In this document: positions 50,615 to 59,824 of the stretch, piece by piece
How positions within the stretch are numbered: position 1 is the first letter of the stretch
How the letters are laid out: every line of letters starts with the position of its first letter
Program-made: the position numbers and the translations under genes
Source of the DNA: Deltaproteobacteria bacterium
Lineage (GTDB): Bacteria; Myxococcota_A; UBA796; UBA2385
Reading direction: 5' to 3'
NCBI GenBank assembly: GCA_016792625.1
Contig: JAEUKK010000054.1
Coordinates: 1 to 64,000 of the forward strand
DNA: 64,000 nt
Notes under the pieces: model-generated
The model's input: only the letters and a program-made list of their open reading frames with translations
What the model was told of the DNA's origin: nothing
The model's database searches: none

Positions 50615-52066
50615 ATGAGCGTCACGCTGATCAACCCGCCCGAGAAGAAGCGCGTGTGGGCCGGCATCGCCGAGAGCATGGCCTATGGGGTCTACTGCTT
50701 CCCGCCGCTCGGCCTGATGTACCTGCAGGCCAGCCTCGAGAAGCGCAGCCCGCTGCGCTGCGAGATCTACGACGCCATCGTCGACGACATGGACCACCCC
50801 GACTTCGAGAAGGGGCTCGACCGCTACGATCTCGACGTGGTGGGCATCTCGGCCTACACCCACTCGCTGCCCGATGTGCAGCTGTCGATCGACGCGGTGC
50901 GCAAGCGCAACCCGCGGGCCAAGATCGTGCTGGGCGGGCCGCACCCGATCATGTTCCCCGAGTACGCCATTGGCCTGCGCGGGGTCGACGCGATCTGCAC
51001 CGGCGATGGCGACGACGCCTTCGTCGAGCTGGTCGAGGCCTGGGAGGGCGGGCGCAGCGCCGAGGGCATCGAGGGCGTCTGGTTCAAAGACACCGACGGC
51101 AGCGTGATCAAGAACGCGGCGCGCAAAGAGCCCAAAGACCTCAGCTGGCAGATCTGGCCCGACCGCAGCCGCACCCGCTACCGCGACTACTGGGTGCCCG
51201 GCGCCAAGCAGCCCATGGTCACCACCGCGGTCACCAGCCGGGGCTGCCCGCACTCTTGCCCCTTCTGCTTCACGTACACCAAAAAGTACCGGATGCGTGA
51301 GATCGACAACATCCTCGACGAGATGGAGCACTGCGTCAGCCTGGGCATCACTGAGGTCTTCTTCGTCGACGACCTGTTCACGCCCAACGCCCAGTGGGCG
51401 ATGAAGTTCTGCGACGGCATCGAGCGCCGGGGCCTCAAGTTCAACTGGGGCTACAAGACGACGATCGCCGGCACGACCCGCGAGCAGGTGCGCCGCTGCA
51501 AAGAGATGGGCGCGACCAAGATTCACTTCGGCGTCGAGTCCATGCACAACGAGGGCCTCGCGGTGCACCAGAAGCACTGCGACACCGACGATGTGCACCG
51601 CGTCTTCCGCTGGTGCCGCGAGGAGGGCGTGCGCAGCGTCGCCTACATCATGATCGGCGGGCCCCACGAGCGTTCGCGCGAAGACATCGTCAAGAACCTC
51701 GACGCGGCGCTCACCCTCGACCCCGACTACGCGGCTTTTGCGATCTACACGCCGTACCCGAACACGCCGACCTTCGACGAGGGCGCCAAGCTCGGCCTGT
51801 ACGCGGCCGACTGCTGGGAGCGGATCATGAAAGATCCGCTCTGCGGCGCTGAAGTGCCCGTGGTGTGGGAGCAGCACCTCAAAAAAGAAGAGCTGCTCGA
51901 GCTGCTCAAGCTCTGCCACCGCAAGTTCTACTTCCGGCCCAAGTTCGTGGCCCGGCAGCTGCTCTCGCTCGAGAGCCGCCAAGAGCTGACCCGGCTGGTC
52001 AACGGCGCGATGTCGCTGGTCAAGCTCGAACTCGTGCGCCCGGGCATGCACGAAGCGCCGATCTAA
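50615..52066 (+). CDS. B12-binding-type radical SAM enzyme
   Basis: A 483-residue radical SAM protein of the B12-dependent BchE/P-methylase type. Residues 1-150 form the Rossmann-like cobalamin-binding domain (NPPEKKRVWAGIAE, VVGISAYTHSLPDVQLS, IVLGGPHPIMFPEYA, ICTGDGDDAFVEL). The radical SAM core has SRGCPHSCPFCF (CxxxCxxC, near 209-220), the GGE-like segment TEVFFVDDLF and GVESMHNEGLAV. The classic cobalamin His is not evident (no clear DxHxxG), as in many class-B members. GGAG precedes the ATG. The product cannot be told; neighbours give no pathway. Confidence 0.88.
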   Translation: MSVTLINPPEKKRVWAGIAESMAYGVYCFPPLGLMYLQASLEKRSPLRCEIYDAIVDDMDHPDFEKGLDRYDLDVVGISAYTHSLPDVQLSIDAVRKRNPRAKIVLGGPHPIMFPEYAIGLRGVDAICTGDGDDAFVELVEAWEGGRSAEGIEGVWFKDTDGSVIKNAARKEPKDLSWQIWPDRSRTRYRDYWVPGAKQPMVTTAVTSRGCPHSCPFCFTYTKKYRMREIDNILDEMEHCVSLGITEVFFVDDLFTPNAQWAMKFCDGIERRGLKFNWGYKTTIAGTTREQVRRCKEMGATKIHFGVESMHNEGLAVHQKHCDTDDVHRVFRWCREEGVRSVAYIMIGGPHERSREDIVKNLDAALTLDPDYAAFAIYTPYPNTPTFDEGAKLGLYAADCWERIMKDPLCGAEVPVVWEQHLKKEELLELLKLCHRKFYFRPKFVARQLLSLESRQELTRLVNGAMSLVKLELVRPGMHEAPI

Positions 52067-52074
52067 AGGGCGCG

Positions 52075-52093
52075 GCCCGCGCCTGTCGCGGGC
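52075..52093 (+). terminator. Hairpin after the radical SAM gene
   Basis: GCCCGCG-CCTGT-CGCGGGC, a perfect seven-base-pair stem with a five-base loop, 9 nt after the stop. No T-run follows. Confidence 0.45.
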
Positions 52094-52377
52094 GTGGGCC
52101 TGGGTGCGGCGAAGGGCCGGCGCCGGCGCGCGGGCGGGCGCGCAGATCAAGCGCAGCGGCAGCGCAGGCGGAGCGCACCGGCGCGGCGGGCACCGCGCGC
52201 CACCGGCTTCGGCAGGTGGTGCGGAGCGCTGTGCGCCGCCGCGCCGGGTTGTGTGCGCCGCGCTCCCCGGGGCAGCCCACAGCCCGGGACGATCCCTGCG
52301 CTCAGAATGGCGTGATTGAAGCCATTGGCGTGATGTGTCTGCACCGGTCGGTTGAGGAGAGGGCTGCTGCACGCGAC

Positions 52378-52434
52378 TTGACATCGTGAGGACACATGTC
52401 TCCGATTGTCCAGACGCGCCGGAGGTGGTACAAA
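52378..52434 (+). promoter_or_regulatory. Two overlapping sigma-70-like promoter candidates
   Basis: TTGACA (52378-52383) is 17 nt from TCCGAT (52401-52406). TTGTCC (52406-52411) is 17 nt from TACAAA (52429-52434). Both spacings are ideal and this is one of the few AT-richer stretches. They point to the lipoprotein gene at 52528, about 95-120 nt downstream. Confidence 0.45.
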
Positions 52435-52527
52435 TTGACCCACGCTGCCCCGCGCTGCCGGCCACCCAAGGGGACTCTGGGTGATCGCAGGTGGGGTGAA
52501 GCGCTGCACTTCTCGCGAGGTCTGCCC

Positions 52528-55020
52528 ATGCCGCTCCACCGCTCGCCCCTGCTCGTGCTCTGCCTCCTCGCCGCCTGTGGCGCGCCTGAGGCCCCCTCCA
52601 CGGGCGGGCCGGCCGCGGTCGGCCCGGGTGGTCCGGGTGGTCCGAAGGGCCCCGGTGTGGTCGCGCCCGGCGCAGAGCCGCCGACCGACGCGACCTGGGC
52701 CCGCAGCTACGTCACCGGTATGGAGCGTGCGCTGGCCGACAACCCCGAGATGGCCCAGATCAACGCCCTTGAGGGCGCTGTGGCCGAGGCTGAGCGCGCG
52801 GTGCTCGAGCCCTTCGCCCGGGGTCTGCGGGCCCGGCAGGGCGGCGCGGTCCATGCGCTCTTCGCCGACAAGTCTGTGGGCCTGCGGTGGGCCAGCGCCA
52901 AGGCCACGCTGGTCCGCGACCAAGACGGCGTGCGTGAAGAGCGGGTTGAGCTGGCGGCGGGTGATGACGAGCTGGTGCACTTCCTCAGCCGGTTCAGCAG
53001 CGTCGATCATGCGGCCCTCGACGTGGTCGACGTCGAGCTGGGCGAGGGCGGGGCGCTGAGCCTGACCGTGCGCCTCGACCTGCGGGGCGCGCTCGCCGCC
53101 GGCGGCCGCCAACAGGTCCGCGGCTACCTCGCGCTCGAGCTCAGCCCGGGCCCCGCGCGCAAGATCACCAAGATCAACGCCATCCAGGTGGATCGCCTGA
53201 CCAGCGCCCGCGCGCCCTCCTTCACCGACGAGACGGCGGCGCTGGGCCTCGCGGCCCTCCCCTCGTCTGACCGCAAAGAGGCCATCCGCCGCGGCGGCTA
53301 CGCCCTGGTCGCCGCTGACATCGACAACGACGCCCGCGTCGATCTGTTGGTCGGCAACTATGGCCCGCTGCAGCTGCTGCGCAACACCGGCGCGGGTTTT
53401 GAAGACATCACCGCCAAGGCGGGCCTGGCCAGCGAGGGCACGGTCAAGTCGGCCGCCTTCGCCGACCTCGACGGTGACGGTGATCGCGACATCGTGCTGC
53501 TGCGCTTCGTCGTCGGCCAGACCGACCCGCGCGGCGACTTCGTGGCCTTTGAGAACAAGGGCGACGGCACCTTCGCCGAGCGCAAAGACGTGCTGCCCCG
53601 CCGCCGCCAATACGACCGCGCCATGCCGATGACCTTGGCCGACTTCGACGGCGACGGTCGGATTGACGTGTACATCGGCTTTCCGGGCATCCGCGACTTC
53701 ACCAGCGGCATCGCGGGCCGCGGCCGGCCGAGCTGGCTGGCTGCCCAGGGCGTGTGGTTCAACCGCGGCGGCTGGACCTTCGCCGAGGCCGCCGAAGGCG
53801 ACGCGGTGGTCAGCGAGAACGACGTCTACGCGCACGCCGCGCTGGCCTCTGACATCGACAACGACGGCGACCCCGACCTGCTGGTCGTCGACGACAGCGG
53901 GCGCTTCAACCCGGTCTACCGCAACGAGGGCAAGGGCAGCTGGACCCAAGCCACCGAGGCCATGGGCATGGGCAAGGGCGGCCTGAGCATGGGCATGGCG
54001 GTCGGTGACTTCAACAACGACGGCCGGATGGACGTGATGGCCACCAACATCACGATGACCGCCGGCCAGCGCATGGCGACGGCGACCGAGGGCCTGCTCG
54101 ACCCGCAGTCGAAGATGGGCAAGGTGATGGAGAGCCTGCGCGCCGAGTACACCGCGCTCACCCTCTACCAAAACATGGGCGACGGCACCTTTAAGGACGT
54201 CACCGCCACCACCCCGGGCCTCGAGTGGGCGGGCGACGCGGCGGCGGCCGGCGAGTGGATCGACTTCAACCACGACGGCCTGCTCGACTACTACCTGCCC
54301 AACGGCCTGTGGAGCGGCGGCGAAGAGCGCCTCGACAGCCTGTTCTTCCGCTCTGAGGTCGCGCTCTACGGTGACGCCATCCTCGGCTACGCGACCGCCC
54401 CGGCTGATCGCAGCGACCCGATGCCCAACGATGTGCACGGCCGGCCCATCTTCGCCACCAACGGCGGCCCGAACCCGGTGCTCTCGGTGCTGCGCAACGA
54501 CGCGGCGGCCACCGGCCCCGGCCTGCGGTGGAGCATGGGCGGCCGCCAGCGCAACGCGCTCTTCCGGAACAACGGCGACGGCAGCTTCACCGAGGTCGGC
54601 TACTTCGAGGGCGTCGACCGCGTCGAGGACGGCTACATCGTCGCGCCGGTCGACCTCAACAACGACGGCCGGCAGGACCTTGTGCTGCGCAACACCGACC
54701 CGGCCCCCGGCGTCGACCAGGCCAGCGTGCTCGCCCTGGTCAACCAGCACGGCGGCAAGACGGTCACCCTGCGCCTGCGGGCCGCCGGCGGCAACTCTGA
54801 CGGCGTCGGGGCGATGATCACCGCCAAGGTGGGCGAGCGCACGATCACCCGCGAGCTGCGCAGCGTGACCGGCGCGGTGCAAGCCGAGCCCCTCGCCTGG
54901 ATCGGCCTCGGCGACGCCGCCAAGATCGACGCGCTGCAAGTGCGCTGGCCCGATGGCAGCACCCAGGTGCTGCGCGACGTGCAAGCGGGCCGGCTCGAGC
55001 TGACCCAGGGCGCCGAGTGA
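52528..55020 (+). CDS. FG-GAP/VCBS and ASPIC (UnbV-type) repeat lipoprotein
   Basis: An 830-residue lipoprotein (lipobox LLAAC near residue 17-21). A Gly/Pro linker is followed by a helical N-terminal domain (to about 240), then many FG-GAP/VCBS blades with calcium loops: DIDNDARVDLLVGN, DLDGDGDRDIVLLR, DFDGDGRIDVYIG, DIDNDGDPDLLVVDD, DFNNDGRMDVMATN, DFNHDGLLDYYLPN and DLNNDGRQDLVLRN. The C-terminal block (LRLRAAGGNSDGVGAMITAK, then WIGLGDAAKIDALQVRWPDG) is the ASPIC/UnbV domain. It is a surface propeller protein, possibly for adhesion or carbohydrate binding. I chose ATG 52528, after GCGAGGT; a start at 52396 would disrupt the signal. It is coupled to the next gene. Confidence 0.85.
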   Translation: MPLHRSPLLVLCLLAACGAPEAPSTGGPAAVGPGGPGGPKGPGVVAPGAEPPTDATWARSYVTGMERALADNPEMAQINALEGAVAEAERAVLEPFARGLRARQGGAVHALFADKSVGLRWASAKATLVRDQDGVREERVELAAGDDELVHFLSRFSSVDHAALDVVDVELGEGGALSLTVRLDLRGALAAGGRQQVRGYLALELSPGPARKITKINAIQVDRLTSARAPSFTDETAALGLAALPSSDRKEAIRRGGYALVAADIDNDARVDLLVGNYGPLQLLRNTGAGFEDITAKAGLASEGTVKSAAFADLDGDGDRDIVLLRFVVGQTDPRGDFVAFENKGDGTFAERKDVLPRRRQYDRAMPMTLADFDGDGRIDVYIGFPGIRDFTSGIAGRGRPSWLAAQGVWFNRGGWTFAEAAEGDAVVSENDVYAHAALASDIDNDGDPDLLVVDDSGRFNPVYRNEGKGSWTQATEAMGMGKGGLSMGMAVGDFNNDGRMDVMATNITMTAGQRMATATEGLLDPQSKMGKVMESLRAEYTALTLYQNMGDGTFKDVTATTPGLEWAGDAAAAGEWIDFNHDGLLDYYLPNGLWSGGEERLDSLFFRSEVALYGDAILGYATAPADRSDPMPNDVHGRPIFATNGGPNPVLSVLRNDAAATGPGLRWSMGGRQRNALFRNNGDGSFTEVGYFEGVDRVEDGYIVAPVDLNNDGRQDLVLRNTDPAPGVDQASVLALVNQHGGKTVTLRLRAAGGNSDGVGAMITAKVGERTITRELRSVTGAVQAEPLAWIGLGDAAKIDALQVRWPDGSTQVLRDVQAGRLELTQGAE

Positions 55021-56198
55021 TGCGGCGCCGCGACGCGGCGGCGCAGCGCGCCCTGCGGCGGCGCGCCTTCTTCTCGGCCGTGCCTGTGCTCGGCCTGCTG
55101 TGCCTGCTCGGCCTCGTCGAGCTCGGCCTGCGGGTGGCCCCGGTCGACGCCGACCTCGCGCGGTTCAGCTTCTTCGTCGAGCTGAAGGTCTCGCGCTGGG
55201 CCTACCTGCGTGACCAGTGGGTCGACCACCAAATGGACGCCGTGCTCGCCCGGCGCAAGCCCGGCGACTGGCTCGAGCTGCCCGAGGCCCGCCGGCCCCC
55301 CTTCGACCAGGTGCCGCTGCCCTACCCCGTCGACAACAACGCCCTGGGCTATCGAGACGACCCGTGGGCCAGCGCGGCCGGCGCCCAGCGGGTGCTGCTG
55401 CTCGGCGACTCGGTGAGCTTCGGCAAAGGTGTCGAGGTGCAGGACCGCTACGCCGATCTCATCGAGCGCGAGCGCCCCGGCGTCGACGTGCGGGTGGCCG
55501 CCCTGCAGGGCTGCCGGGCCGACTGCATGAGCCACATCTTCCAAGAGCAGGCGCTGTCCTTCCGGCCCGACCTGCTCGTGGTGCAGGCCAGCGCCAATGA
55601 CCTCGACCAAGCGCTCTTCCGCTTGGCCGACGCTGGCGCCCTGCCGGGGCTCCAGCTCGGCGGGCTCGCCTTGGCCAACCGCAGCCGCCTCTTGGTGCGG
55701 CTGCTGCACGCCCGCGAGTCCGAGGACAACGAGCAGCAGCTGCGCATCGCCGCCGAGGCCGCCGCCGCCCACACCGCCGAGGCCAACGCCCGCCTCTTTG
55801 GGATGGCGGCCAAGATGGGCGTGCCTGTCGTCGTTTTGCAGCTCTCCTACGCCTATGGCTGGCGCTATGGCGACCACGTCGCCGACGCCTGCGCCCACCA
55901 CGGGGCGGTCTGTCGGGGCGTGGTCGAGGTCGACTTCGCCGCGCCCCCGGCCGCCGCCGCGGCCCTCGAGCCGCGCGACCTGCCCCTCGAGGCCGACTTT
56001 GTGGCCCGCACCGCCGCCCAGATGGCCATGCCCGAAGATGAGCTCGCCCAGGTCTTCCCCCACCGCGATCAGTTCCTCGACGTGGTGCACCTGAGCCCGC
56101 GCGGGCACGCGACGGTGGCCAGCCAGCTGCTGCCCGCGGTCGACGCCGCGCTGGCCGCCGGGCGGCCGCGGCCGGTGGGCTTCACCGGGCTGCGCTGA
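55020..56198 (+). CDS. SGNH/GDSL hydrolase with N-terminal membrane anchor
   Basis: A 392-residue membrane-anchored esterase. One N-terminal helix lies at about residues 18-38 (AVPVLGLLCLLGLVELGLRV). Block I is LLLGDSVSFGKGV with the catalytic Ser near residue 120, block III ASANDL near 182, and block V DVVHLSPRGH near 352 supplies Asp and His. Such exported SGNH enzymes often deacetylate or acetylate polysaccharides, like alginate O-acetylation AlgX/J-type proteins; that is inference. The ATG at 55020 shares one base with the upstream stop (TGATG); a GTG one codon earlier is also possible. It is coupled with the FG-GAP lipoprotein. Confidence 0.82.
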   Translation: MRRRDAAAQRALRRRAFFSAVPVLGLLCLLGLVELGLRVAPVDADLARFSFFVELKVSRWAYLRDQWVDHQMDAVLARRKPGDWLELPEARRPPFDQVPLPYPVDNNALGYRDDPWASAAGAQRVLLLGDSVSFGKGVEVQDRYADLIERERPGVDVRVAALQGCRADCMSHIFQEQALSFRPDLLVVQASANDLDQALFRLADAGALPGLQLGGLALANRSRLLVRLLHARESEDNEQQLRIAAEAAAAHTAEANARLFGMAAKMGVPVVVLQLSYAYGWRYGDHVADACAHHGAVCRGVVEVDFAAPPAAAAALEPRDLPLEADFVARTAAQMAMPEDELAQVFPHRDQFLDVVHLSPRGHATVASQLLPAVDAALAAGRPRPVGFTGLR

Positions 56199-56256
56199 AC
56201 GTCGCGACCGGTGGGCGGTCGGCTGCGCCCGAGGTCGCCCGCTGCGGTGCGGGCCC

Positions 56257-58953
56257 TCAGGCCGCGCCGTCGGGGATCGAGGCGACCAAGCGGGCGGTCA
56301 GCACCCCGCTGCCCTGCACGGGTCGGCTGACAAAACGCCCCGCCAGTCGGCAATGAAAGGCCATGCTGGTGAAGCTGCCGCCGCGCACCACCACGTGCAC
56401 GTCGGCGTCGGTGGCGTCGTCTTCGAAGGGGTCGACGCGGCTGTCGGGCGGCGGCCCGGCCCGGCGGTAGCGGTTGCGGCAGAGCTCGCGCAGGTTGCCC
56501 GCCGCGCCGACGACACCAAAAGGCCCCACATCGGCCAGCTGGGCGTCGACCTCGAGCGCCCGCGGGGCGCTGCCCCCGCTGAGGCCTGAGACGGCCCAGC
56601 TCGCGTCAAAATGGTCTCCCCAAGGGTAATGGCGGCCATCGACGCCGCGGGCGGCCTTCTCCCACTCCTGGTCGTGGGGCAGGCGCCAGGGCACGCCGGT
56701 CTGCGCGGCCAGCCAGCCGGCGTAGGCGTGAAAATGGCGCAGGGGCGCCCCGCTCAGGGGCAGGCGCAGCAGCTCGGGGCGCGGGCAGGGGCAGCCCGCG
56801 GCGTCGGGCGCCCAAGCGCCGTCGGGGCCGGCGGGCACGAGCTCAGCGGCGTCGCCGCCCGCGGCCCAGACCTCGCGCACCCAGGCGGCCCAGGCCGAGA
56901 CCTGGACCGGGAAGCGCTGGACCAGCAGGCTGTCGACCCAGAGGCGGCGGGCGGGCAGCGCGTCGACGGCGAGCGGATCTCCGCCGCTCCAGAACCAGCC
57001 GCCCGGGACGTGCACCACCTCGGGGCCCACCGCGCCGGCCGGCAGCAGCCGCACGGTCAGGGGTGGGCCGCCCGGCGGCTGCATGCGCTCCTCTTCGAGG
57101 CGGCCGAGCCGCACCCCAACCCGGGCCGGCGTGTGGCCCGGCGCCCGCAGCTCGAGCAGGTAGGAGCCCCGCGGCAGCTCGTGGCCGCGCAGGGGGGTGT
57201 TGCCGATCACGCCGTCGTCGACCAGCACCAAGCGGCGGCCGAGCTCGACGAAGCGCAGGGCCCGCACCTCGGCCCCCGCCGGCGCGCTGCGCAGGTCGAC
57301 CCGGCCGTCGCCGCGCAGCAGCGCCGCGTGCTGCCCGCGGTCGTGGACCTTGAGCAGCTCTTCGGCTTCGGCCGCCTCGTCGAGCCGACCCTCACGCTCG
57401 GCCTCGATCAGGCGGTCGGCGTAGTGCTGGGCGAGCAGGCGGTGGCCCTCAGGCAGGTCGGGCACGAGGTTGAGCGCGGCCCGGGCCCCCTGCATCAGCT
57501 CGATGTCGCGCAGGCGGCTCTCGCGCCGCTGGCGCAGGGCCTCGTCTTCATCGCGCCAGAGCGGGGCCTTGTCTTCGACCGGCGCCCCTTCGGGCAGGGC
57601 CTGCAGCGCGTCGCGGGCCGCGCCCAGGCGCCGGCGGGCGGCCTCGGCCGCGGCGCGCACCTCGGGCTGGGCCCGGGCGGCGGCGGCGACCAGCTCGAGG
57701 GCCTCGGCCCGGCGGCGGGCGCCGTCCAGCCAGGCCGCGACGTCCTCAGCCAGGGCCGCCGCGGAGGGGTAGCGGCCGGCAGGGTCCACCCGCATGGCGC
57801 GGCTGGCGATGGCGCAGAGCTCACGGGGGGCGTCAGCCGAGCGGTCCAGCGCCGAGGGCTCGGCCTGGCGGTCGTCGGCGGTGGGCGCGTCGGCCCAGGG
57901 GGGCTCGCCGGCGATGAGCTCGAAAAGAATGACCCCAAGGGCATACACGTCGCTGTGCGGGCCGATCTGATCCAGGGCGCCGGCGGCCTGCTCAGGCGCC
58001 ATGTACATCGGCGTGCCGAGCACGTGGCCCGCCTGGGTCGACCGGCTGTCGGTGGGGCTGCGGTCGAGCAGCGGACCCACCGCCGCCGGGTCGTCCTCGC
58101 CGCGGGCCAAGGCGAGCCCCCAGTCCATCACCCGCACCTCGCCAAAACGCCCGATCATCACGTTGTCGGGCTTCAGATCGCGGTGCACCACGCCCACTTG
58201 GTGCGCAGAGGCCACCGCTTGGCAGAGCTGCTCGAAGGCGGCGATGAGGCGGCGGGTGCTGCCGGCGGTGGCGTCGGGTGGCCGGCCCGCCTTGGTCAAG
58301 CGCACCTGGTGCATGATGTGGCCCAGCGTCTCGCCGCGCACCTCGTCCATCACGTACCAGAGGCGGCGGTCGTCGAGCTCGCCGCGGTCGATGACCGAGA
58401 CGATGCCGGGGTGGTTCAGCGAGGCGGTGACGCGGATCTCGCGCAGGAAACGTGCGCGGGCCTGGGGGCGGCGCGCGAGCTGGGGCAGCATGACCTTGAT
58501 GGCGTGATGGGTGTGCAGCAGGCCGTCCCAGACCTGCCGAACCTCGCCCATCGCGCCGCAGGCGATGAGCCCGCGGTCATGGTACCGACCCGCCACCGGC
58601 GGCACCTCACCGGCGGGCCCGGCCAGCCCCGCCAGCCCCGCCGCCCGCCGTCGGGTGGCCTCGCGCCGCTCGGCGAGGGCGCGCAGCAGGTCAGAGGGGT
58701 GCTCGTCCGCGGCGGTCAGGGCCATGGTCGACCGGGGCGAGGGCGCGGCCCGGGGCGCATCGCGCACCGCGAGCGCGCGCTGTCGATCAGCCCGGAGCAC
58801 CGGGTCAGAGGCGGCAGGGTCCTGCAGCGGGGCGTCTTCGGTGGGCAGGTCGGCGGTCGGCGGCACAGAGCGGGGCGCGTGCACGCCCAGGACCTCGACG
58901 GGCGCGTCGTTCTCTCGGCCGTACGCGGGCCCGCTGTCGGCTCCACCACCCAT
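56257..58953 (-). CDS. Ser/Thr protein kinase fused to a formylglycine-generating-enzyme-like (SUMF1) domain
   Basis: An 898-residue cytoplasmic kinase. The kinase domain is about residues 125-410: glycine loop GLIACGAMGEV, Lys in AIKVML, catalytic HRDLKPDN near 250, MDWGLA (DWG in place of DFG) near 278, GTPMYMAPEQAAG, and SDVYALGVILFELIAG. A charged helical linker (about 430-560) follows, then a PEGA-like beta segment (VIGNTPLRGHELPRGSYLLELRAPGH). The SUMF1/FGE-sulfatase-like C-terminal domain runs about 645-895 (VVHVPGGWFWSGGD, then WRLPHDQEWEKAARG, PWGD and VVRGGSF). This fusion is typical of Myxococcota/Planctomycetes. ATG 58953 follows GGGGAGG. It is divergent from the FHA gene, a likely phospho-binding partner. 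Confidence 0.9.
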   Translation of the reverse strand: MGGGADSGPAYGRENDAPVEVLGVHAPRSVPPTADLPTEDAPLQDPAASDPVLRADRQRALAVRDAPRAAPSPRSTMALTAADEHPSDLLRALAERREATRRRAAGLAGLAGPAGEVPPVAGRYHDRGLIACGAMGEVRQVWDGLLHTHHAIKVMLPQLARRPQARARFLREIRVTASLNHPGIVSVIDRGELDDRRLWYVMDEVRGETLGHIMHQVRLTKAGRPPDATAGSTRRLIAAFEQLCQAVASAHQVGVVHRDLKPDNVMIGRFGEVRVMDWGLALARGEDDPAAVGPLLDRSPTDSRSTQAGHVLGTPMYMAPEQAAGALDQIGPHSDVYALGVILFELIAGEPPWADAPTADDRQAEPSALDRSADAPRELCAIASRAMRVDPAGRYPSAAALAEDVAAWLDGARRRAEALELVAAAARAQPEVRAAAEAARRRLGAARDALQALPEGAPVEDKAPLWRDEDEALRQRRESRLRDIELMQGARAALNLVPDLPEGHRLLAQHYADRLIEAEREGRLDEAAEAEELLKVHDRGQHAALLRGDGRVDLRSAPAGAEVRALRFVELGRRLVLVDDGVIGNTPLRGHELPRGSYLLELRAPGHTPARVGVRLGRLEEERMQPPGGPPLTVRLLPAGAVGPEVVHVPGGWFWSGGDPLAVDALPARRLWVDSLLVQRFPVQVSAWAAWVREVWAAGGDAAELVPAGPDGAWAPDAAGCPCPRPELLRLPLSGAPLRHFHAYAGWLAAQTGVPWRLPHDQEWEKAARGVDGRHYPWGDHFDASWAVSGLSGGSAPRALEVDAQLADVGPFGVVGAAGNLRELCRNRYRRAGPPPDSRVDPFEDDATDADVHVVVRGGSFTSMAFHCRLAGRFVSRPVQGSGVLTARLVASIPDGAA

Positions 58954-59063
58954 CGCGCGGCCTCCCCTCGTCGGACCCGAGCGTAGCAGGCGCGGCGCGC
59001 GGGGGGCTCTCCGCCGGGCCGGTCGGTGCCGACACCCAGAAGGAGCGCTCTCTGGAGGTCCCG

Positions 59064-59624
59064 ATGACCGCCCCCGCCTGGACCCGACACCCACCGCCCA
59101 TGTTGCGCGCGCGCCTGCGCGAGGCCACGCCCCGCGGCGCCACGCTGCCCTTCCCCCCGCTGACCACGCCGCCGCCGCCGCGGCTCCCGCCGCCGGCCCT
59201 CCTCCCCGATCCCTCCGCCGAGGACCGCACCGCCCCCCTCGCGGTGGCCCCCGAGGACGAGAGCGACGAGGTCGCCTCGGGCGGCCAGACCATGGCCTTC
59301 CAGCGCCCCTTGCGCGGGCCGGCGACGCGGGTGAGCCCGGCCCGCCTGCGGGTCGAGCTGGGCCCGGGCCTCGGCCAAGCCCTCGACCTGCCGCCCAGCG
59401 GTGGCAGCATCGGGCGCTGCAGCGAGAATGACCTGCAGCTGCGGTCTCCGCAGGTCTCTCGGCGCCACGCCCGCTTCCTGCGCCAGGCCGGTGATGTCTT
59501 CATCGAGGACCTCGACGGCGGCAACGGCGTGCTGCTCAACCAGGTGCGGGTGCACCGGGCCATGCTCTTCGACGGCGACCTGATCCAGCTCGGGGACGTC
59601 ATGCTCCGCTTCGAGCGGGGCTGA
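59064..59624 (+). CDS. FHA domain protein
   Basis: A 186-residue protein. The first 80 residues are Pro-rich and acidic, probably disordered, with possible Thr phosphosites (TAPLAV, SGGQTMAF). The C-terminal FHA domain (about 90-183) has the phosphothreonine-binding pattern SIGRCSENDLQL, then SRRHARFL and GNGVLLNQVRV. It probably binds a phosphorylated target of the divergent kinase, whose gene starts 110 bp away on the other strand. The ATG at 59064 follows TGGAGGT. Confidence 0.9.
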   Translation: MTAPAWTRHPPPMLRARLREATPRGATLPFPPLTTPPPPRLPPPALLPDPSAEDRTAPLAVAPEDESDEVASGGQTMAFQRPLRGPATRVSPARLRVELGPGLGQALDLPPSGGSIGRCSENDLQLRSPQVSRRHARFLRQAGDVFIEDLDGGNGVLLNQVRVHRAMLFDGDLIQLGDVMLRFERG

Positions 59625-59824
59625 GGCCGCGCTCGATCCGCCGGGTCCGCACCGCGCCGCCACCGGTCGACCCCTGGTCGTCTGACCGCGAGAGTGTTGA
59701 TCCAGACGATATTGTAGGGGAATACCCCCGCCCTGAGGTGTCCCCCGTGCTACGGTGCGCGGACGCGCGGCGGTGGGGCTGCGTGGGAGGGCGCGCGTGC
59801 CTGCGCGCGGTGGCAGGAGGGCCC

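Larger units (their letters stand above)
52067..52527. other. 461-bp spacer with hairpin and two promoter candidates
   Basis: It contains a GCCCGCG/CGCGGGC hairpin right after the radical SAM gene (52075-52093), a GC-rich gene-free part to about 52300, and then an AT-richer stretch with promoter-like hexamers before the lipoprotein gene. A start at 52396 for that gene is possible but less likely. Confidence 0.6.

Noticed and set aside
52147..54984. 945-codon minus-strand frame
   Set aside because: Antisense of the FG-GAP lipoprotein; its regularity (HVNPTVAVEVGQG-like units) only mirrors the calcium-loop repeats on the other strand.
56611..58986. 791-codon plus-strand frame
   Set aside because: Antisense of the kinase-SUMF1 gene and without motifs.
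59717..59728. GGGG-AATA-CCCC mini-palindrome before the MBL gene
   Set aside because: Only four base pairs per arm of pure G/C; too likely by chance in this sequence.
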